Below are positions 15,952 to 25,539 of a stretch of 64,000 bases of DNA, one piece after another. How positions within the stretch are numbered: the stretch's first letter is position 1; every line of letters begins with the position of its first letter. This DNA comes from Kiritimatiellales bacterium (GTDB taxonomy: Bacteria; Verrucomicrobiota; Kiritimatiellia; Kiritimatiellales; Tichowtungiaceae), in the NCBI GenBank assembly GCA_041656295.1, contig JBBADV010000005.1, positions 124,001 to 188,000 on the forward strand. The letters are read 5' to 3'. The notes beneath the pieces were generated by a model. It was given only the letters and a program-made list of their open reading frames with translations. It was not told the DNA's origin and did no database searches. The translations under genes and the position numbers were made by a program.

Positions 15952-17777
15952 AATTCGGCGCACCTGAATTTTTAAAATGGCTTCTGCTGATCCTGCCCCT
16001 GGCAGCTCTCTTCATAATGCTGCACCACCGGCGCGCGGCACGGCTGGCGCAATTAATTGCCGCCGGCAGCTGGCGCAAGGTAATCGCCGGTTTTTCAACC
16101 GGGCGTGGCGCGCGGCGGACAGCATTACGAACCGCAGCGCTGTTCTTCGTTCTGCTCGCGCTCACGCGTCCGCAGTGGGGCACGCGCTGGGAGGAGGTAA
16201 AGCACCGCGGACTTGATATTATCATCGTACTCGATACATCACGCAGTATGCTCGCTGAAGATATTAAGCCCAACCGGCTGCAGCAGGCGAAGTGGGCGGT
16301 GCGCGATTTTGCACGCAAACTGAACGGCGACCGCGTCGGACTGGTCGCCTTTGCCGGCGGCAGCTTTCTGCAATGTCCGGTCACGGTGGATTACGCCGCA
16401 TTCACGATGATGCTGAACGATCTTTACGCCGGAATTATCCCGCGCGGCGGCACCGCCATTGAACAGGCGCTGCGTACCGCGATTAACAATTTTGACGAAC
16501 AGTCCAGCGCCGACCGCGTGATCATTCTGATCACCGACGGCGAAGATCACGAAGGCGATCCGCTGCGCGTTGCGGAGGAGTTGCGCCGGAAAAATATCAA
16601 ACTGTTTTCTGTCGGCGTCGGCACGCCGGACGGCGGACTGATTCCGGCAGAAGAAGGGTATGTGAAAAACACGCAGGGACTCGTTGTAAAAAGTTCGCTG
16701 AACGAGGCGCTGCTTGAAAAACTCGCGTCCGGCTCCGGCGGTTTTTATGTGCGTTCCGCCCCCGGCGATTTCGGACTGGATCGAATTTATAAGTTCGGTA
16801 TCGCCGGACTTCAGCGCGACGAACAGGAAACGCGCATGGCGAAAGTGTATGAAGAGCGGTTCATGTGGTTTGCCGCCGCCGCTCTGCTCCTGTTAACTGC
16901 TGAAGGGTTGTCGCTGCTGCGCTCGCCGAAAGCGCTGGTGCTGATTCTACTGTGTTTTGCACCGCGCACCGATGCCGCCAGCTGGACAAAAGAATTCCGG
17001 CGCGGAGAGTACACCAATGCGCTTGAAATGTTGACCGGCGAAGAAGCGAAACCGGCGGATGTGAGAGAATATAATCGCGGTGTGATATTATATCGCATGG
17101 ACGATTTCTCCGCCGCCGAAAAAGCGTTCGCTAATGCCACCGCACAGGCAACCGGCGAAAAACTCCGGCAGCGCGCGCTGTATAATCGCGGCACGGCGCT
17201 GTTCCGGTCGGCACACGCGGTGCAAAGCGATCCGGAAAAACCGGCGGCGCCATTTGATCTCGCAGCGCAGGCGGCGGCGCAGTTCGAAGAGGCGCTGCTG
17301 TTAAACCCCGATGACGAACCGGCGAAAAAAAATCTGGAACGCAGTGTGATGTTTATCATTGCCGGCCGGATTCACTCAGCGCGTACGCTGATTCAGTCGG
17401 CGGATGAGCTGCTTAAAGAATTTCAGGCCAAATCGGCGCAGACAAATTACAGCAGCGCCAAAAACCTGCTGACGCCGGTGCTGGCCGATTTTTCGCCGGA
17501 AAATCCGGATGCCACGCGACTGCTGCAACACGCCGAAGAGCGGCTGGCATTTCTTGCGCTGTCGGTTGATTTAACGAAACAGGAAATGGCCGCCGCGAAA
17601 CAATTTATTGATGAATACAACTATAAAGAAGCCGCCGATATTATGCTGGACGATAAACCGCAGCGCCGGCTGGCGTTTGATCTGGATGAAAAACTCGCGC
17701 AGGAATTTTCGCAGCTCATTCAAAATAATATGAATGTAATCCATATTGTTTATCCTGATAATCCGCTGAAGCCATGA
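15948..17777 (+). CDS. VWA-TPR protein (BatB/BatC-like fusion)
   Basis: A 609-residue protein. Two membrane helices (about 10-25 and 60-73) precede a VWA domain with DTSRS (Asp96, Ser98, Ser100), RGGTAIEQAL and IILITDGEDHEGD. A third helix lies near 303-318. The C-terminal half, after a hydrophobic stretch and PRTDAASWTKEF, carries TPR-like repeats (YNRGVILYRMDDFSAAEKAF, LYNRGTALFRSA, QFEEALLLNPDDEPAKKNLE), so it combines BatB with a BatC-like scaffold. The start overlaps batA by 4 bp, and the end overlaps the next gene by 4 bp. Confidence 0.92.
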   Translation: MKFGAPEFLKWLLLILPLAALFIMLHHRRAARLAQLIAAGSWRKVIAGFSTGRGARRTALRTAALFFVLLALTRPQWGTRWEEVKHRGLDIIIVLDTSRSMLAEDIKPNRLQQAKWAVRDFARKLNGDRVGLVAFAGGSFLQCPVTVDYAAFTMMLNDLYAGIIPRGGTAIEQALRTAINNFDEQSSADRVIILITDGEDHEGDPLRVAEELRRKNIKLFSVGVGTPDGGLIPAEEGYVKNTQGLVVKSSLNEALLEKLASGSGGFYVRSAPGDFGLDRIYKFGIAGLQRDEQETRMAKVYEERFMWFAAAALLLLTAEGLSLLRSPKALVLILLCFAPRTDAASWTKEFRRGEYTNALEMLTGEEAKPADVREYNRGVILYRMDDFSAAEKAFANATAQATGEKLRQRALYNRGTALFRSAHAVQSDPEKPAAPFDLAAQAAAQFEEALLLNPDDEPAKKNLERSVMFIIAGRIHSARTLIQSADELLKEFQAKSAQTNYSSAKNLLTPVLADFSPENPDATRLLQHAEERLAFLALSVDLTKQEMAAAKQFIDEYNYKEAADIMLDDKPQRRLAFDLDEKLAQEFSQLIQNNMNVIHIVYPDNPLKP

Positions 17778-18292
17778 AACGTAAAATTTCCATTTTAATA
17801 CTGGCGGCCGCCTTGAATTCCGGCGCAGAAACCGCGGACGAGTGGTTCAATAAAACTGCGCGCGAATATATCTACAGCCACACCGCAGAAGCGAGTAATC
17901 TGGTTTATCAGGCACTGGCAGATTATCCCGGTGATGAAAAGCTGTTAAAATTAAAAGAGCTGATCGAACAGCAGCAGGAACAGCAACAGCAAAATCAGGA
18001 CCAGCAGAATAACGAGAATCAAAACGATCAGTCAGATTCGTCCGATCGGACTGATCAGCAACAAGATCAATCAGGTCAAGAAGAACAGCAGAAAGAAGAA
18101 AACTCTCAGGAACATGAAGAGCCGGCGGAACAGAATCCGGCAAAAGAGCAACCGGCAGAACGTCAGCCCGGTGAAATGAGTGAAGAGGAAGCGATGCAGC
18201 TCCTCGACGCGATGAAACAGAATGAACAGGACCGGCGCGCCAATCTGCACCCTTATCTCGGACCGCCGGTGCGTGTTGAAAAGGATTGGTGA
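17774..18292 (+). CDS. Gln/Glu-rich BatC-like periplasmic protein
   Basis: A 172-residue protein with a signal peptide (KRKISILILAAALNSGAETA), a short TPR-like helical region (EASNLVYQALADYPGDEKLLKLKELI) and a long disordered Gln/Asn/Asp/Glu tract (about 72-140). It ends in a motif typical of BatC tails: GEMSEEEAMQLLDAMKQNEQDRR. The low-complexity tract is probably a flexible linker. Its position between the VWA-TPR gene and BatD, with a 4-bp overlap upstream and a 4-nt gap downstream, supports a role in the same membrane complex. Confidence 0.82.
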   Translation: MKRKISILILAAALNSGAETADEWFNKTAREYIYSHTAEASNLVYQALADYPGDEKLLKLKELIEQQQEQQQQNQDQQNNENQNDQSDSSDRTDQQQDQSGQEEQQKEENSQEHEEPAEQNPAKEQPAERQPGEMSEEEAMQLLDAMKQNEQDRRANLHPYLGPPVRVEKDW

Positions 18293-18296
18293 GGAG

Positions 18297-20048
18297 ATGC
18301 TATTGAAGAGTTACGACTGCCGCTTGCTGGTTTTAATTTCTGCCCTGGCGCTCAATGCGTTCTGCTTTGACGCGGTGATGAAAATTCAACCGCCGGTGAT
18401 CGGGTTGAATGAGCAGGCGCAACTGACGATTGAAGTCCGCCAGGCAAATAACGCTCAGCCGCCGGCGATCCCGGATGTTCCGGGATTAAAGATTAATTTC
18501 AGCGGACAGCAGACGCACATGAACTGGATCAACGGGAAATCAGACAATTTTGTTTCGTTCAACTACACAGTTTATCCGCAACAAACCGGCGCGTTTCAGA
18601 TCGGCCCGTTCGAGTATAAAACCGGACGGGAAAGTAAAATGCTGCAAGGTGAAATACGCGTGGTCAGTAATGCCGGCAGCGCACAGCAAAGCGAAAGCTG
18701 GAGCGATTATCTTTTTGCGCGCATCTCCGTCGACCGTGCGACGGCATACATCCAGGAGCCGTATGAACTGACGCTTGAAATTTATACGCGTCCCGAAATT
18801 CAGCTCACCGGAAATATTAATCTGGCTGGCGATCACATCGCTGGACTGGCGTGGCAGCAGGCCGGCGAAACCAGAGAAGTGTTTCACAATACCGTTTTTA
18901 ACGTTCGGCGGTTTCGCGCCGGTACGCGCGCGATCAGTTCCGGTACAATTCAATATGCGCCGGTGATTACGGTTCAGGTGGCGGTGCAAAATCAGAACCG
19001 CCGGCAGAACCGTGATCCGTTCGCCGGATTTTTTTCTGATCCGTTTTTCCACGGCACTGAAACGCGGCCGGTTGACATTCCGGCGGAACCGGCGGTGATT
19101 GAAATCAAACCGCTGCCGGCCGACCGTCCCGACGGCTTTACCGGCGGCGTCGGACAGTTTGTATTTCAGACCGACGCCCAGCCGCGTGAAGTGCATCCCG
19201 GTGATCCGGTTACACTGACGATGAAAATCACGGGACGCGGAAATTTTGACCGCATTACTGCGCCGGCGCTGCCCGCCGAAGCACCGTTTCGCATGTACGG
19301 CGAACCCTCTAAAAAACAGGATGAAACCGGCGTTCTGTTTGAACAGGTCATTTCGCCGCGCGATGCAAATGTTACTGAAATTCCGGCGCTTACCTTTTCA
19401 TTTTTCGACACGCAAACGGGCGAATATACCGTGCTTCACAGCGCACCGATCCCGCTCACGGTAAACGCAAGCGAAAATTCCACCGCGCAGCTTTTCGCCA
19501 CAAAAGAAATCATCATCCAGCCGGCACCGGATACGCCGTTTGCAACGGAAAGTGATTTGCAAAAAATTGAAGCGTTTGTCACGAAACTGTGGAACACGGT
19601 CCGTCCGTGGCTGTGGACACTTCCGGCGGCGGCCGGGCTGTGGCTGATTCTTTTCGTCGCGCGCAAAATTTATTTCCACCGCAAAAAAGATATCGCGCGC
19701 GCGCGCCGGCAGAAAGCGCCGAAAGCGGCGCGGCGCGCACTGCGCGCGGCTGACTACGCGCGGCGGCGCAACGACAGCAAAGCATTTTATGATTCGCTGT
19801 GGAACGCCCTCGCCGATTATTTCGGCAACCGTTTGAATCTGCCGCCGGGCGATGTTACTGCCGATATTGTACTGCGCTCGCTCGAACAGGAAAATTTCAG
19901 TGCAGAATCTGTTGCAGAACTGCGGATAATTTTTGACAGGGTAGAGATCAGCCGTTATGGAATCGACGCCGCTAAAACCCCGGAGGAGATGAAAGCGGTA
20001 CAACGGTCCCTTGAACAGATTTTAAAACACTGTGAAAAAAGGTTATGA
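18297..20048 (+). CDS. BatD-like membrane protein
   Basis: A 583-residue protein with a signal peptide (LLVLISALALNAFCFDA). Several beta-sandwich domains follow, including FSGQQTHMNWINGKSDNFVSFNYTVYPQQTGAFQIGP, the classic BatD/oxygen-tolerance N-terminal pattern. A transmembrane helix lies near 440-458 (LWTLPAAAGLWLILFVARKIYF), and a cytoplasmic helical tail follows. ATG 18297 is chosen because an ATG further upstream at 18222 would put a long non-signal extension before the signal peptide. GAGGAG abuts the ATG directly, so the TTG at 18303 with better spacing is an alternative. This is the last gene of the Bat operon. Confidence 0.9.
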   Translation: MLLKSYDCRLLVLISALALNAFCFDAVMKIQPPVIGLNEQAQLTIEVRQANNAQPPAIPDVPGLKINFSGQQTHMNWINGKSDNFVSFNYTVYPQQTGAFQIGPFEYKTGRESKMLQGEIRVVSNAGSAQQSESWSDYLFARISVDRATAYIQEPYELTLEIYTRPEIQLTGNINLAGDHIAGLAWQQAGETREVFHNTVFNVRRFRAGTRAISSGTIQYAPVITVQVAVQNQNRRQNRDPFAGFFSDPFFHGTETRPVDIPAEPAVIEIKPLPADRPDGFTGGVGQFVFQTDAQPREVHPGDPVTLTMKITGRGNFDRITAPALPAEAPFRMYGEPSKKQDETGVLFEQVISPRDANVTEIPALTFSFFDTQTGEYTVLHSAPIPLTVNASENSTAQLFATKEIIIQPAPDTPFATESDLQKIEAFVTKLWNTVRPWLWTLPAAAGLWLILFVARKIYFHRKKDIARARRQKAPKAARRALRAADYARRRNDSKAFYDSLWNALADYFGNRLNLPPGDVTADIVLRSLEQENFSAESVAELRIIFDRVEISRYGIDAAKTPEEMKAVQRSLEQILKHCEKRL

Positions 20049-20104
20049 TTGCGGTTTTCACTCTTGGAAAACCGGTGCAAGAAAGAATAGAGTATATTTT
20101 TAGT

Positions 20105-20323
20105 ATGAATTTTTCGAATAACAATAATTTTAAAAGTACGGCGTGGCTGTGGTGGATCGCTTTCATCTCCATCGCCGTTGGCGTTGCTGCATTTTTTGCA
20201 CTCGAACCGTTTAATTATAAGAGCAACATTGAAAACATCCGTATTGCACTCGGTATGGTATTCGGAATTTGTATCCCCGGTATTTGTATCATTATCGGTA
20301 CGTCCCGGAAGTGGTTTGATTAA
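20105..20323 (+). CDS. Small two-helix membrane protein
   Basis: From ATG 20105 the frame encodes 72 residues with two hydrophobic helices (WLWWIAFISIAVGVAAFFAL and ALGMVFGICIPGICIII) joined by a short polar loop, and a charged end SRKWFD. The TTG/ATG choices further upstream add residues without hydrophobic character. It resembles small uncharacterised inner-membrane proteins and has no recognised domain. It starts 57 bp after batD and may be the tail of that operon, but codon pattern and context give no function. Confidence 0.6.
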   Translation: MNFSNNNNFKSTAWLWWIAFISIAVGVAAFFALEPFNYKSNIENIRIALGMVFGICIPGICIIIGTSRKWFD

Positions 20324-20448
20324 AACCCGCCGGCTGATTCCGCAGTGCGGATCGTTATTAACAAATAAGCGCAGTATCATTTGTGTAAAATATTTATAGA
20401 CCGGTATTGCTGATTTATGAATTAATTTCTATAAATCTCTATATTTTC

Positions 20449-21684
20449 ATGAAACCGGATCGTCCAATTTTGCCTGCCCGTGTCCTGCAGCGCATTCGCC
20501 AAAGCTATCGCAGTTCATACCCGCTGGATGTGCTTGAGGTGACTGCCGCCGGGTGCTGCCCGACGGAAACCAAGCCGCTGGATCTGCCGGCACTCGACAG
20601 CGCACGCGCACATGCGCTCTCCGAAGCTGTGCGCTGGGGTGAACCCTATACATTTTTCCTGCTGCCGAATGTAATCAGCTGGATCATTCCGGTGGTGAAA
20701 GATAATGAAATTCTCGGCGGTCTGCTCGGCGGCGCGGTCATGCCGGATGATGATCCGTATGAACGGCTTGAAAGCGTCAATCACCTCGCGAGCGCCGGCT
20801 GTTCACGTGAAGCAGCCGAACAGTTTATGAAGTCGCTGCCGGTCTGGACAAACCGCGATCAACCGCAAAAAGCGGCCGAATTTTTGTTTGCGCTCACCTG
20901 CTGTGAAGTGAAGTGGGATATGATGCTGCTCAGTGAAAACCGGAAAAAAGCGTTGCGGCAGCGGCAGATTGCCGAAGAAATTCACCGGCGGAAACAGGGA
21001 CCGGCAAACCGCACACTGATTGATGATGAGCGCCGTCTCCTTTCGCTAATGAAGGCCGGCGATCAAAAAGGCGCACGACGCGAACTGAACAAAACACTCG
21101 GCGCACTGTTTTCACACACGGCCGACAATCTTCTGCTTAAAGCACATGTAATTGAAATGATGGGGTATCTGGTTCGCAGTGCACTTGAAGACAGTCCGCA
21201 CATGAGTCCGCTGATTGAAAAAAATCATGCCTGGATGAAAAATGTTATCGATGCCGAAGATTTCGAACAGCTTTCCGACGTCGTTGCCGATGCCCTTGAC
21301 GATTTTATGCGTAATATTTATCTGCAAGGACACCGCAGTGTAAATGAAACCGTCGCGCGGATTCTCAATTATCTCGGCGATAACTTTCATGAAAACATCA
21401 CGCTCGAGGCTGTTGCTAACGAAGTATCGCTGAGCACATTCCGCATTGCGCATCTCGTTAAAGAATCCACCGGCAAAACTGTTTTACAGCACGTTCATCA
21501 ACTGCGCATTCGCGAAGCGCAGCGATTGCTCGAACAAAGTGATTTAAGCTGCACCAATATCGCCTATGAGGCCGGCTTTGGCGACCAAAGTTATTTCATC
21601 AAACAATTCCGCAAACAGCTCGGCATCACCCCTGCTAAATACCGCCGCCTCTATCATTCACAAAAAAGTCAGCCGGAAGAATAA
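20449..21684 (+). CDS. PocR-domain AraC-family transcription regulator
   Basis: A 411-residue protein (an ATG at 20407 would add 14 residues). The N-terminal part is a PocR sensory domain, with conserved Cys residues (TAAGCCPTETKP, about 24-35) and the segment WIIPVVKDNEILGGLLGGAVMPDDDPYERLE. PocR domains bind small hydrocarbon derivatives or simple organic ligands. The C-terminal ~100 residues are an AraC/XylS double helix-turn-helix (ITLEAVANEVSLSTFRIAHLVKESTG, DLSCTNIAYEAGFGDQSYFIKQFRKQLGITPAKYR). No metabolic operon adjoins it directly, so the target is unknown. Confidence 0.9.
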   Translation: MKPDRPILPARVLQRIRQSYRSSYPLDVLEVTAAGCCPTETKPLDLPALDSARAHALSEAVRWGEPYTFFLLPNVISWIIPVVKDNEILGGLLGGAVMPDDDPYERLESVNHLASAGCSREAAEQFMKSLPVWTNRDQPQKAAEFLFALTCCEVKWDMMLLSENRKKALRQRQIAEEIHRRKQGPANRTLIDDERRLLSLMKAGDQKGARRELNKTLGALFSHTADNLLLKAHVIEMMGYLVRSALEDSPHMSPLIEKNHAWMKNVIDAEDFEQLSDVVADALDDFMRNIYLQGHRSVNETVARILNYLGDNFHENITLEAVANEVSLSTFRIAHLVKESTGKTVLQHVHQLRIREAQRLLEQSDLSCTNIAYEAGFGDQSYFIKQFRKQLGITPAKYRRLYHSQKSQPEE

Positions 21685-21757
21685 TTTTATTCCGCTAAAA
21701 ACTTCTCCGGTTCTTTTTATTTTTTCCGCCGACGGAAAATGGTTTATTACCTGACAC

Positions 21758-22660
21758 ATGAAATACCGGCCAAAACATATTGCTGAATATATCGCAGTGC
21801 GGGCAGCGCTGGCGGTGATCAATATCTTGCCATTGCGCGCGGCGCTGGCATTGGGCTGGCTGGCAAGCGTACTCTTTTTTTATGTTTTCCGGTTCCGTAC
21901 CGCTAAAGCAGTGGCACGGCTGGAAGAGGTTTTCGGCGATCGTTTTTCGCCGCGTGAACGCCGGCGGATTGCGCGGCTCTCGTTCCGCAATCTCTGTTTT
22001 AACGCCGTTGAATCGGCGCGGTTTTATAAATTAACACCCAAAAAATTAAAACGCATGCCGTTCTATCAAAGCATCGAAGACTTTCACCGGGAGCATAAAA
22101 ACAGCGGCCCGCTCATTCTGGTTACGGCGCACATGGGAAATTGGGATCTTGCCGGAGTCGGATGCAGACTGGCCGGTATGCCGATTTTTTCCATTGCGCG
22201 CCGGCAGAAGAATCCGCTGACGGATAAGCTGCTGAATAACATGCGCAATGCCACCGGCATGGAGGTGATTCTGAATGATTCGCGTGTGCTCCAGAATGTG
22301 GTACGCAAACTGAAAGCCGGCGGCGTGCTGGCGATTCTGCCGGATGTCCGCTCACAAACCGAGGCATTGACAATTGATTTCCTCGGCGGCAAAGCCAACC
22401 TCGGCGCCGGTGCGGCGCTGTTTGCACAACTGGCCAACTGCCCGGTTTATACAGCGATTCTCATCCGTCATGGCTGGACAAGACATGAAGCCAAAGTATT
22501 CGATCCGATCACTCCCGATCCCGCGCTTGACCGCCATGCAGACCGGCAGCGCATTATGCAGACTGTAATGACCCATATTACCGAAGAGGTTTTTAAACAC
22601 CCTGAGCAGTATTTCTGGTTTAACAAGCGCTGGGTAATGGATCCGTTTACGAAAAAATAA
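21758..22660 (+). CDS. Lysophospholipid/lipid A acyltransferase (LpxL/HtrB family)
   Basis: A 300-residue membrane-associated acyltransferase. An N-terminal helix (about 14-40) precedes the HxxxxD catalytic motif in ILVTAHMGNWDLAG (His and Asp), followed by the family motifs ARRQKNPLTDKLLNNMRNATGMEVI and GGVLAILPDVRSQ. It ends with WFNKRWVMDPF, typical of LpxL/MsbB late acyltransferases that add secondary acyl chains to lipid A. This supports a Gram-negative envelope. The TAA stop at 22658-22660 directly abuts the end of an IS1595-type element, so the native 3' region is disrupted. Confidence 0.92.
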   Translation: MKYRPKHIAEYIAVRAALAVINILPLRAALALGWLASVLFFYVFRFRTAKAVARLEEVFGDRFSPRERRRIARLSFRNLCFNAVESARFYKLTPKKLKRMPFYQSIEDFHREHKNSGPLILVTAHMGNWDLAGVGCRLAGMPIFSIARRQKNPLTDKLLNNMRNATGMEVILNDSRVLQNVVRKLKAGGVLAILPDVRSQTEALTIDFLGGKANLGAGAALFAQLANCPVYTAILIRHGWTRHEAKVFDPITPDPALDRHADRQRIMQTVMTHITEEVFKHPEQYFWFNKRWVMDPFTKK

Positions 22661-23398
22661 GGTTCAAGACAAGTTAATGGGACGCTTTCTGAACATTTTT
22701 AACAGTATCTGATAGAGGTCTTCGTGATGATGATTCAATCGGAATTCACACTCTTTCAGATGGAGATAAAACGTTGATTTGTGAATCCCTCTGAATTTTG
22801 AAAGCCGGACCTTAGCAAGACTCCAGAAGTTTTCAATACCGTTGATATGATTGCGTCCGGCAGCAAATTCATTCTCCCCATGATGAATCCTGTAATGCTT
22901 CCGGTAACCGAAATTTACCAGGCCATCGTAACTTTTAAATCCATCGGTATATACGATCGATTCTGTATCAACTTTCTGTTGTATAATAGGAAGTAACTCC
23001 TTTACAGAACAGTTTTTAACAACCTGAGTGCAGACCCGGTCTTTTCGTTTGATCAATCCAAACACAATGGTTTTTCCTTTTGCGCCACGACCGCGAATTC
23101 CTCGTACACGCCGGGCACCGAAACAGCTTTCATCCAATTCGAATTCACCGCATTTAAAGGGCTTTCCAGCTCACCGCATTCAGCGACCCGCTGGCGTACC
23201 GCAGAAATAATCCGGTTGATTATGTTGCGACTCAACCCGGTAAGAACGGCCATCTTGGATGCTTCAATATCCACCGAGAAGCAGCGGATAATCCGCCGGA
23301 AATCGTGCTCCGAAATCCGTGAATGGAAAATATATTTATTACTCATTTCAAGACAACATCTTAAGGGCTATATCAACCCTGTTAACCTGTCTTGAACC
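22661..23398 (-). mobile_element. IS1595-type insertion sequence, second copy (minus orientation)
   Basis: This is the same element as at 8817-9554, in reverse orientation. It has the same terminal repeats (GGTTCAAGACAAGTTAA at the left edge, CTTGAACC at the right edge) and the same internal TTCAAGACA core near 23347-23356. The copies differ at scattered positions. One edge lies directly after the acyltransferase stop codon. No clear target duplication is visible. Two inverted copies about 13 kb apart could mediate inversion of the intervening DNA. Confidence 0.92.
22664..23346 (-). pseudogene. IS1595-type transposase broken by a 1-bp deletion
   Basis: Two overlapping frames carry the N-terminal part (23053-23346, helix-turn-helix) and the catalytic part (22664-23137, DESCFGARR to RPINLS). 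Comparison with the intact copy shows the break: where the intact gene reads AGTCCGTTTAAATGCGG, this copy reads AGCCC-TTTAAATGCGG. One base is missing at about 23158-23162, which shifts ...LESP into a wrong frame. The downstream catalytic domain is otherwise well preserved, so the mutation is recent. A programmed frameshift is unlikely because the sister copy needs none. Confidence 0.88.
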
Positions 23399-24183
23399 TT
23401 TTTATTTTCCGGGTTAACTTCCATAAAATATCCCATAATCCGGTCAAAAAGAAAGCCGATCGAAAGTCATCAATCGGCAACCGGCTGAAATGCACCGGGC
23501 TCCGCTAGAGCATTTTAAATTAATGTATAGCCGCAAAAATGCGCAAAAATCGCAAAATAATTATGGGCCGAATGATTGATAAACCGCAGAGCGCACTGAG
23601 AACTTTTCAACTCTCAACTGTAAACTGAAAACCCTGAACACGGAACGCGGCGAGGGCGCCGCGTCTACTATACTCTGCCTCTCTGCTAATCCCTAATGCC
23701 TGATGCTTGCTGCACAACTTCCGTGTGTGTTGTGTATCCCGTGGTTTAAATATCTGCGTTCATCTACGTTATCCGCGGATTTCCCAAGGCAGGCAAAGGT
23801 GCCTGCGATACATTACACTTTTGTGTGTTTTTGTGTTTTTTGTGGCTATAGTTTTTCTTAATACGCTCTAATGCGGAGCAATGGAGTGCAGTTTAAAAAG
23901 GCCCGGATCCGGCGGCTCATTTCTGAACCCTGTTAAACAAGGTGGGCGCCCTCAGAATAAAGGCGGAATACGCCAGTACCGTCCTGAGCGCCCTAAGTAT
24001 TTCGCTATCGGATCAGAAAATTATTGCCGATCCGGACGGGCTGAATTGTTTAAAGAACATCGTGAAAACCTCATGTTTCACGGTTTTTATATTAAGGGTT
24101 TTCTATGATGAAAGTCAAGCCGCAGTTTACAAAACTCTGTGAAGCAACGTAAAAATGGTTGCATTAGGCGGCCGCAATGATTT
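23399..24183. other. Gene-free region dense in dispersed repeat words and hairpins
   Basis: No supported gene is seen in these 785 bp; the short frames here have no recognisable similarity. The region contains: an oligo stretch CAACTCTCAACTG near 23609; a perfect hairpin CGCGGCG-AGGG-CGCCGCG (23646-23663); a TTTTGTGTGTTTTTGTG run near 23818-23836; a repeat word at 23752-23786; and GCAGGC/GCCTGC pairing near 23788-23808. Near the right end CGTGAAA-N8-TTTCACG (24061-24082) is followed by T-rich sequence, resembling a terminator for plus-strand transcription. The dnaB gene ends at 24184 on the other strand. Confidence 0.6.
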
Positions 24184-25539
24184 TTACACCGACTTTATGC
24201 GGTCTTCAAAGCGGGTGATGTCACCAAAGAAGTTCATTTCAACTTCACCGGTAGGTCCGTTACGGTGCTTGGCGATATCAACAACAGCGAGGTTTTCGTC
24301 TTCACAGCTTTTGTCGTAATATCTGGGGCGGCGCAATAAAAGTACAACATCAGCATCCTGCTCAATGGCGCCGGAATCGCGTAAATCGGATAAACGCGGC
24401 TTGTTATCGCGTCCGCTCTGTTCCGGCGCACGGCTGAGCTGGCTGAGGATGAGCACCGGCACATTCAATTCTTTTGCCATGGCCTTGATGCCATTTGAAA
24501 TAGAAGCGGTTTCCTGCTGACGTCCATCGCGCGCGCGGCGTTTGTCATGCAGCAGCTGAAGATAATCAATCACGATTAAGTCTATGCCGTAAACTCGTTT
24601 CATGCGGCGTGCACGCGCGCGCAAATCCATGATATCAAGTCCGGCGGAATCATCGACCACAATGGGTGCTTTCCCCAGTTTATCTGCGGAAGAACCAAGC
24701 CGCGCACAATCTTCAGCAGAATGATAATCTTTCCACGCCGGCACACGGGCGTGACTGAAGAGCATACGCCGGACCAGCTGCTCCTGCGACATTTCAAGAC
24801 TGAATACGCCGACGGCGTATTTGCCGCCGCCATCCGGTTTATCCGCCATTGCTGCACGTTCGGCAATGTTCATAGCCAGTGAAGTTTTTCCCATAGACGG
24901 ACGCGCGGCAAGTACGATCATATCGGTGTTGTGCAGCCCTCGCAGCTGTTTGTCCAAATCAATGTATCCGGTGGGAACACCATCGGACATGCTGATGCCG
25001 TCAATAATTTTGCCGGCAATGTTGCGAACGGTTTCTGGCCAGTTTTCTTTAGAAACTCCTTGGGTGTCGTTCAGTTCGAAAAAGTCCTGCTCAACACGCG
25101 CAAGCAGTTCTTCGACACTTTCGTCGTCGGTTAACGAAAAGCTGCGGTCAATAGTCTCGGTAGCCTTCGAAATGATTTTCCGGAGCAGATGTTTCTGCTT
25201 AACAAATTCAAGGTAAAATTCGGCGTGAGCGGCGGTCGGCGTACTGTCAAGCAATCCTTCAAGAAATGCATAGCCGCCGACAACATCAAGTTTTCCAGAA
25301 GTTTTAAGGCTTTCGCCGGCTGTAAGGAGGTCGATGGCCTGCGCGGCCTGATACATATCACTGATATGCTCAAATATCAGCCGGTGCGCAGGAATATAGA
25401 ATGAATCGGCGGAAACAGACTTCATCGAACAAAGTTCGATGACACGAACAGGATCAATCAGAATAGAACCGAGAACACCGCGTTCAGCCTCCTCGCTATA
25501 GGGCGGAAGACGGCGCCCGCTCTGATCGATCAGGCCCAT
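24184..25539 (-). CDS. dnaB: Replicative DNA helicase DnaB
   Basis: A 451-residue hexameric helicase of normal length. The N-terminal DnaB domain begins PPYSEEAERGVLGSILIDP. The RecA-like domain has Walker A ARPSMGKTSL (about 212-221), Walker B LIVIDYLQLLHD, and the DnaB4 motifs SQLSRAPEQ and LSDLRDSGAIEQDADVVLLLRR. The protein unwinds DNA at the replication fork. It is the last gene of the conserved rpsF-ssb-rpsR-rplI-dnaB block. Its ATG overlaps the rplI stop codon (TAATG), so it is co-translated with L9. Confidence 0.97.
   Translation of the reverse strand: MGLIDQSGRRLPPYSEEAERGVLGSILIDPVRVIELCSMKSVSADSFYIPAHRLIFEHISDMYQAAQAIDLLTAGESLKTSGKLDVVGGYAFLEGLLDSTPTAAHAEFYLEFVKQKHLLRKIISKATETIDRSFSLTDDESVEELLARVEQDFFELNDTQGVSKENWPETVRNIAGKIIDGISMSDGVPTGYIDLDKQLRGLHNTDMIVLAARPSMGKTSLAMNIAERAAMADKPDGGGKYAVGVFSLEMSQEQLVRRMLFSHARVPAWKDYHSAEDCARLGSSADKLGKAPIVVDDSAGLDIMDLRARARRMKRVYGIDLIVIDYLQLLHDKRRARDGRQQETASISNGIKAMAKELNVPVLILSQLSRAPEQSGRDNKPRLSDLRDSGAIEQDADVVLLLRRPRYYDKSCEDENLAVVDIAKHRNGPTGEVEMNFFGDITRFEDRIKSV

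Noticed and set aside
18222..18296. Upstream ATG start for the BatD-like gene
   Set aside because: It would overlap the preceding gene by 71 bp and bury the signal peptide behind a polar extension.
24061..24082. Hairpin CGTGAAA/TTTCACG as dnaB terminator
   Set aside because: The T-rich tail is on the plus-strand side, the wrong orientation for dnaB.
23881..24142. Open frames of 66-75 codons before dnaB on the plus strand
   Set aside because: No recognisable motif, no ribosome-binding site, and the frames overlap each other in low-complexity sequence.
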